Program-made: the position numbers and the translations under genes
Shown: positions 22,825 to 22,977 of the stretch, piece by piece
How the letters are laid out: each line of letters opens with the position of its first letter
How positions within the stretch are numbered: the first letter of the stretch is position 1
From: Planctomycetota bacterium
GTDB taxonomy: Bacteria; Planctomycetota; Phycisphaerae; UBA1845
Length of the DNA: 22,977 nt
NCBI GenBank assembly: GCA_022561415.1
Contig: JADFRH010000003.1
Coordinates: 1 to 22,977, forward strand
Direction: 5' to 3'
Notes under the pieces: model-generated
Told to the model about the DNA's origin: nothing
Seen by the model: the letters and a program-made list of their open reading frames with translations, nothing else
The model's database searches: none

Positions 22825-22977
22825 GCCGCACCTCGTTTTAGTTGTCCGATTAGCGCCGTCGCTTTTCGTTTCGTTATGCCGGGCGTCCATTGTCTCATGC
22901 GTTCGAGGTACCACCGCTGCGCCCGACTCGCCGGTTGCGGAAACTGCGCCTCGAGGTCACTGCACCGATCGAGCAGG
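22821..22977 (-). CDS. C-terminal end of an unidentified gene of the integrative element
   Basis: An open frame enters from the right edge and ends at TGA 22821-22823, overlapping the GTG of the excisionase-like gene (GTGA). Its 51 visible residues include QFPQPASRAQRWYLERMRQW and end in KRKATALIGQLKRGAA. Sense-like codon use and the stop/start overlap support a real gene in one operon with xis and int. The visible end is a charged amphipathic helix. It is too short to name a family. Confidence 0.6.
   Translation of the reverse strand, partial: LLDRCSDLEAQFPQPASRAQRWYLERMRQWTPGITKRKATALIGQLKRGAA

Overview
The window is chromosomal DNA of a GC-rich bacterium. Planctomycetota, possibly Phycisphaerae-like, is the best guess. 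The hints are a PurS-PurL fusion beside a separate PurQ, futalosine-pathway menaquinone genes, a WG-repeat protein, large gaps full of short palindromic repeats, and a tRNA 3' end without encoded CCA. This assignment is inference; no rRNA or other marker gene is present.

Left part (1-5.1 kb). A decayed aminoglycoside-phosphotransferase remnant is followed by leftward genes: a membrane-anchored discoidin (F5/8 C) protein, a 48-residue Cys-containing secreted peptide with a strong ribosome binding site and terminator (too short for ordinary ORF calling), a staphylococcal-nuclease-like protein, a WG-repeat protein and aspartate kinase (lysC).

The 5.1-7.0 kb stretch is a scar between purQ and lysC. 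It carries a second copy of the first 62 bp around the lysC start, fused to a diverged copy of the last 25 or so codons of purQ. A roughly 1.7 kb cargo follows: a winged-helix-like protein of unknown function, a 43-residue basic/aromatic protein with a perfect Shine-Dalgarno, and an intrinsic terminator that now separates lysC from the purine operon.

Middle (7-18 kb). purSL-purQ (FGAM synthase) comes first, then a repeat-rich gap, a FIST sensor protein and a 700-bp gap with a good sigma70-type promoter and strong hairpins (candidate small RNA). A small lipoprotein, a cheX-cheY pair, an HD-domain-like protein and mqnA-mqnC (menaquinone via futalosine) follow.

Right part (18-23 kb). A putative lipoprotein and a GAF-PAS histidine kinase whose ATPase domain appears to lack its ATP lid are followed by the left end of an integrative element. 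That end consists of a 54-nt 3' fragment of tRNA-Leu(UAG) as attachment site, direct repeats, a tyrosine recombinase with an N-terminal zinc-ribbon-like module, an excisionase-like HTH protein and the end of an overlapping upstream gene. The element continues beyond the window. The intact tRNA-Leu is predicted at its far side.
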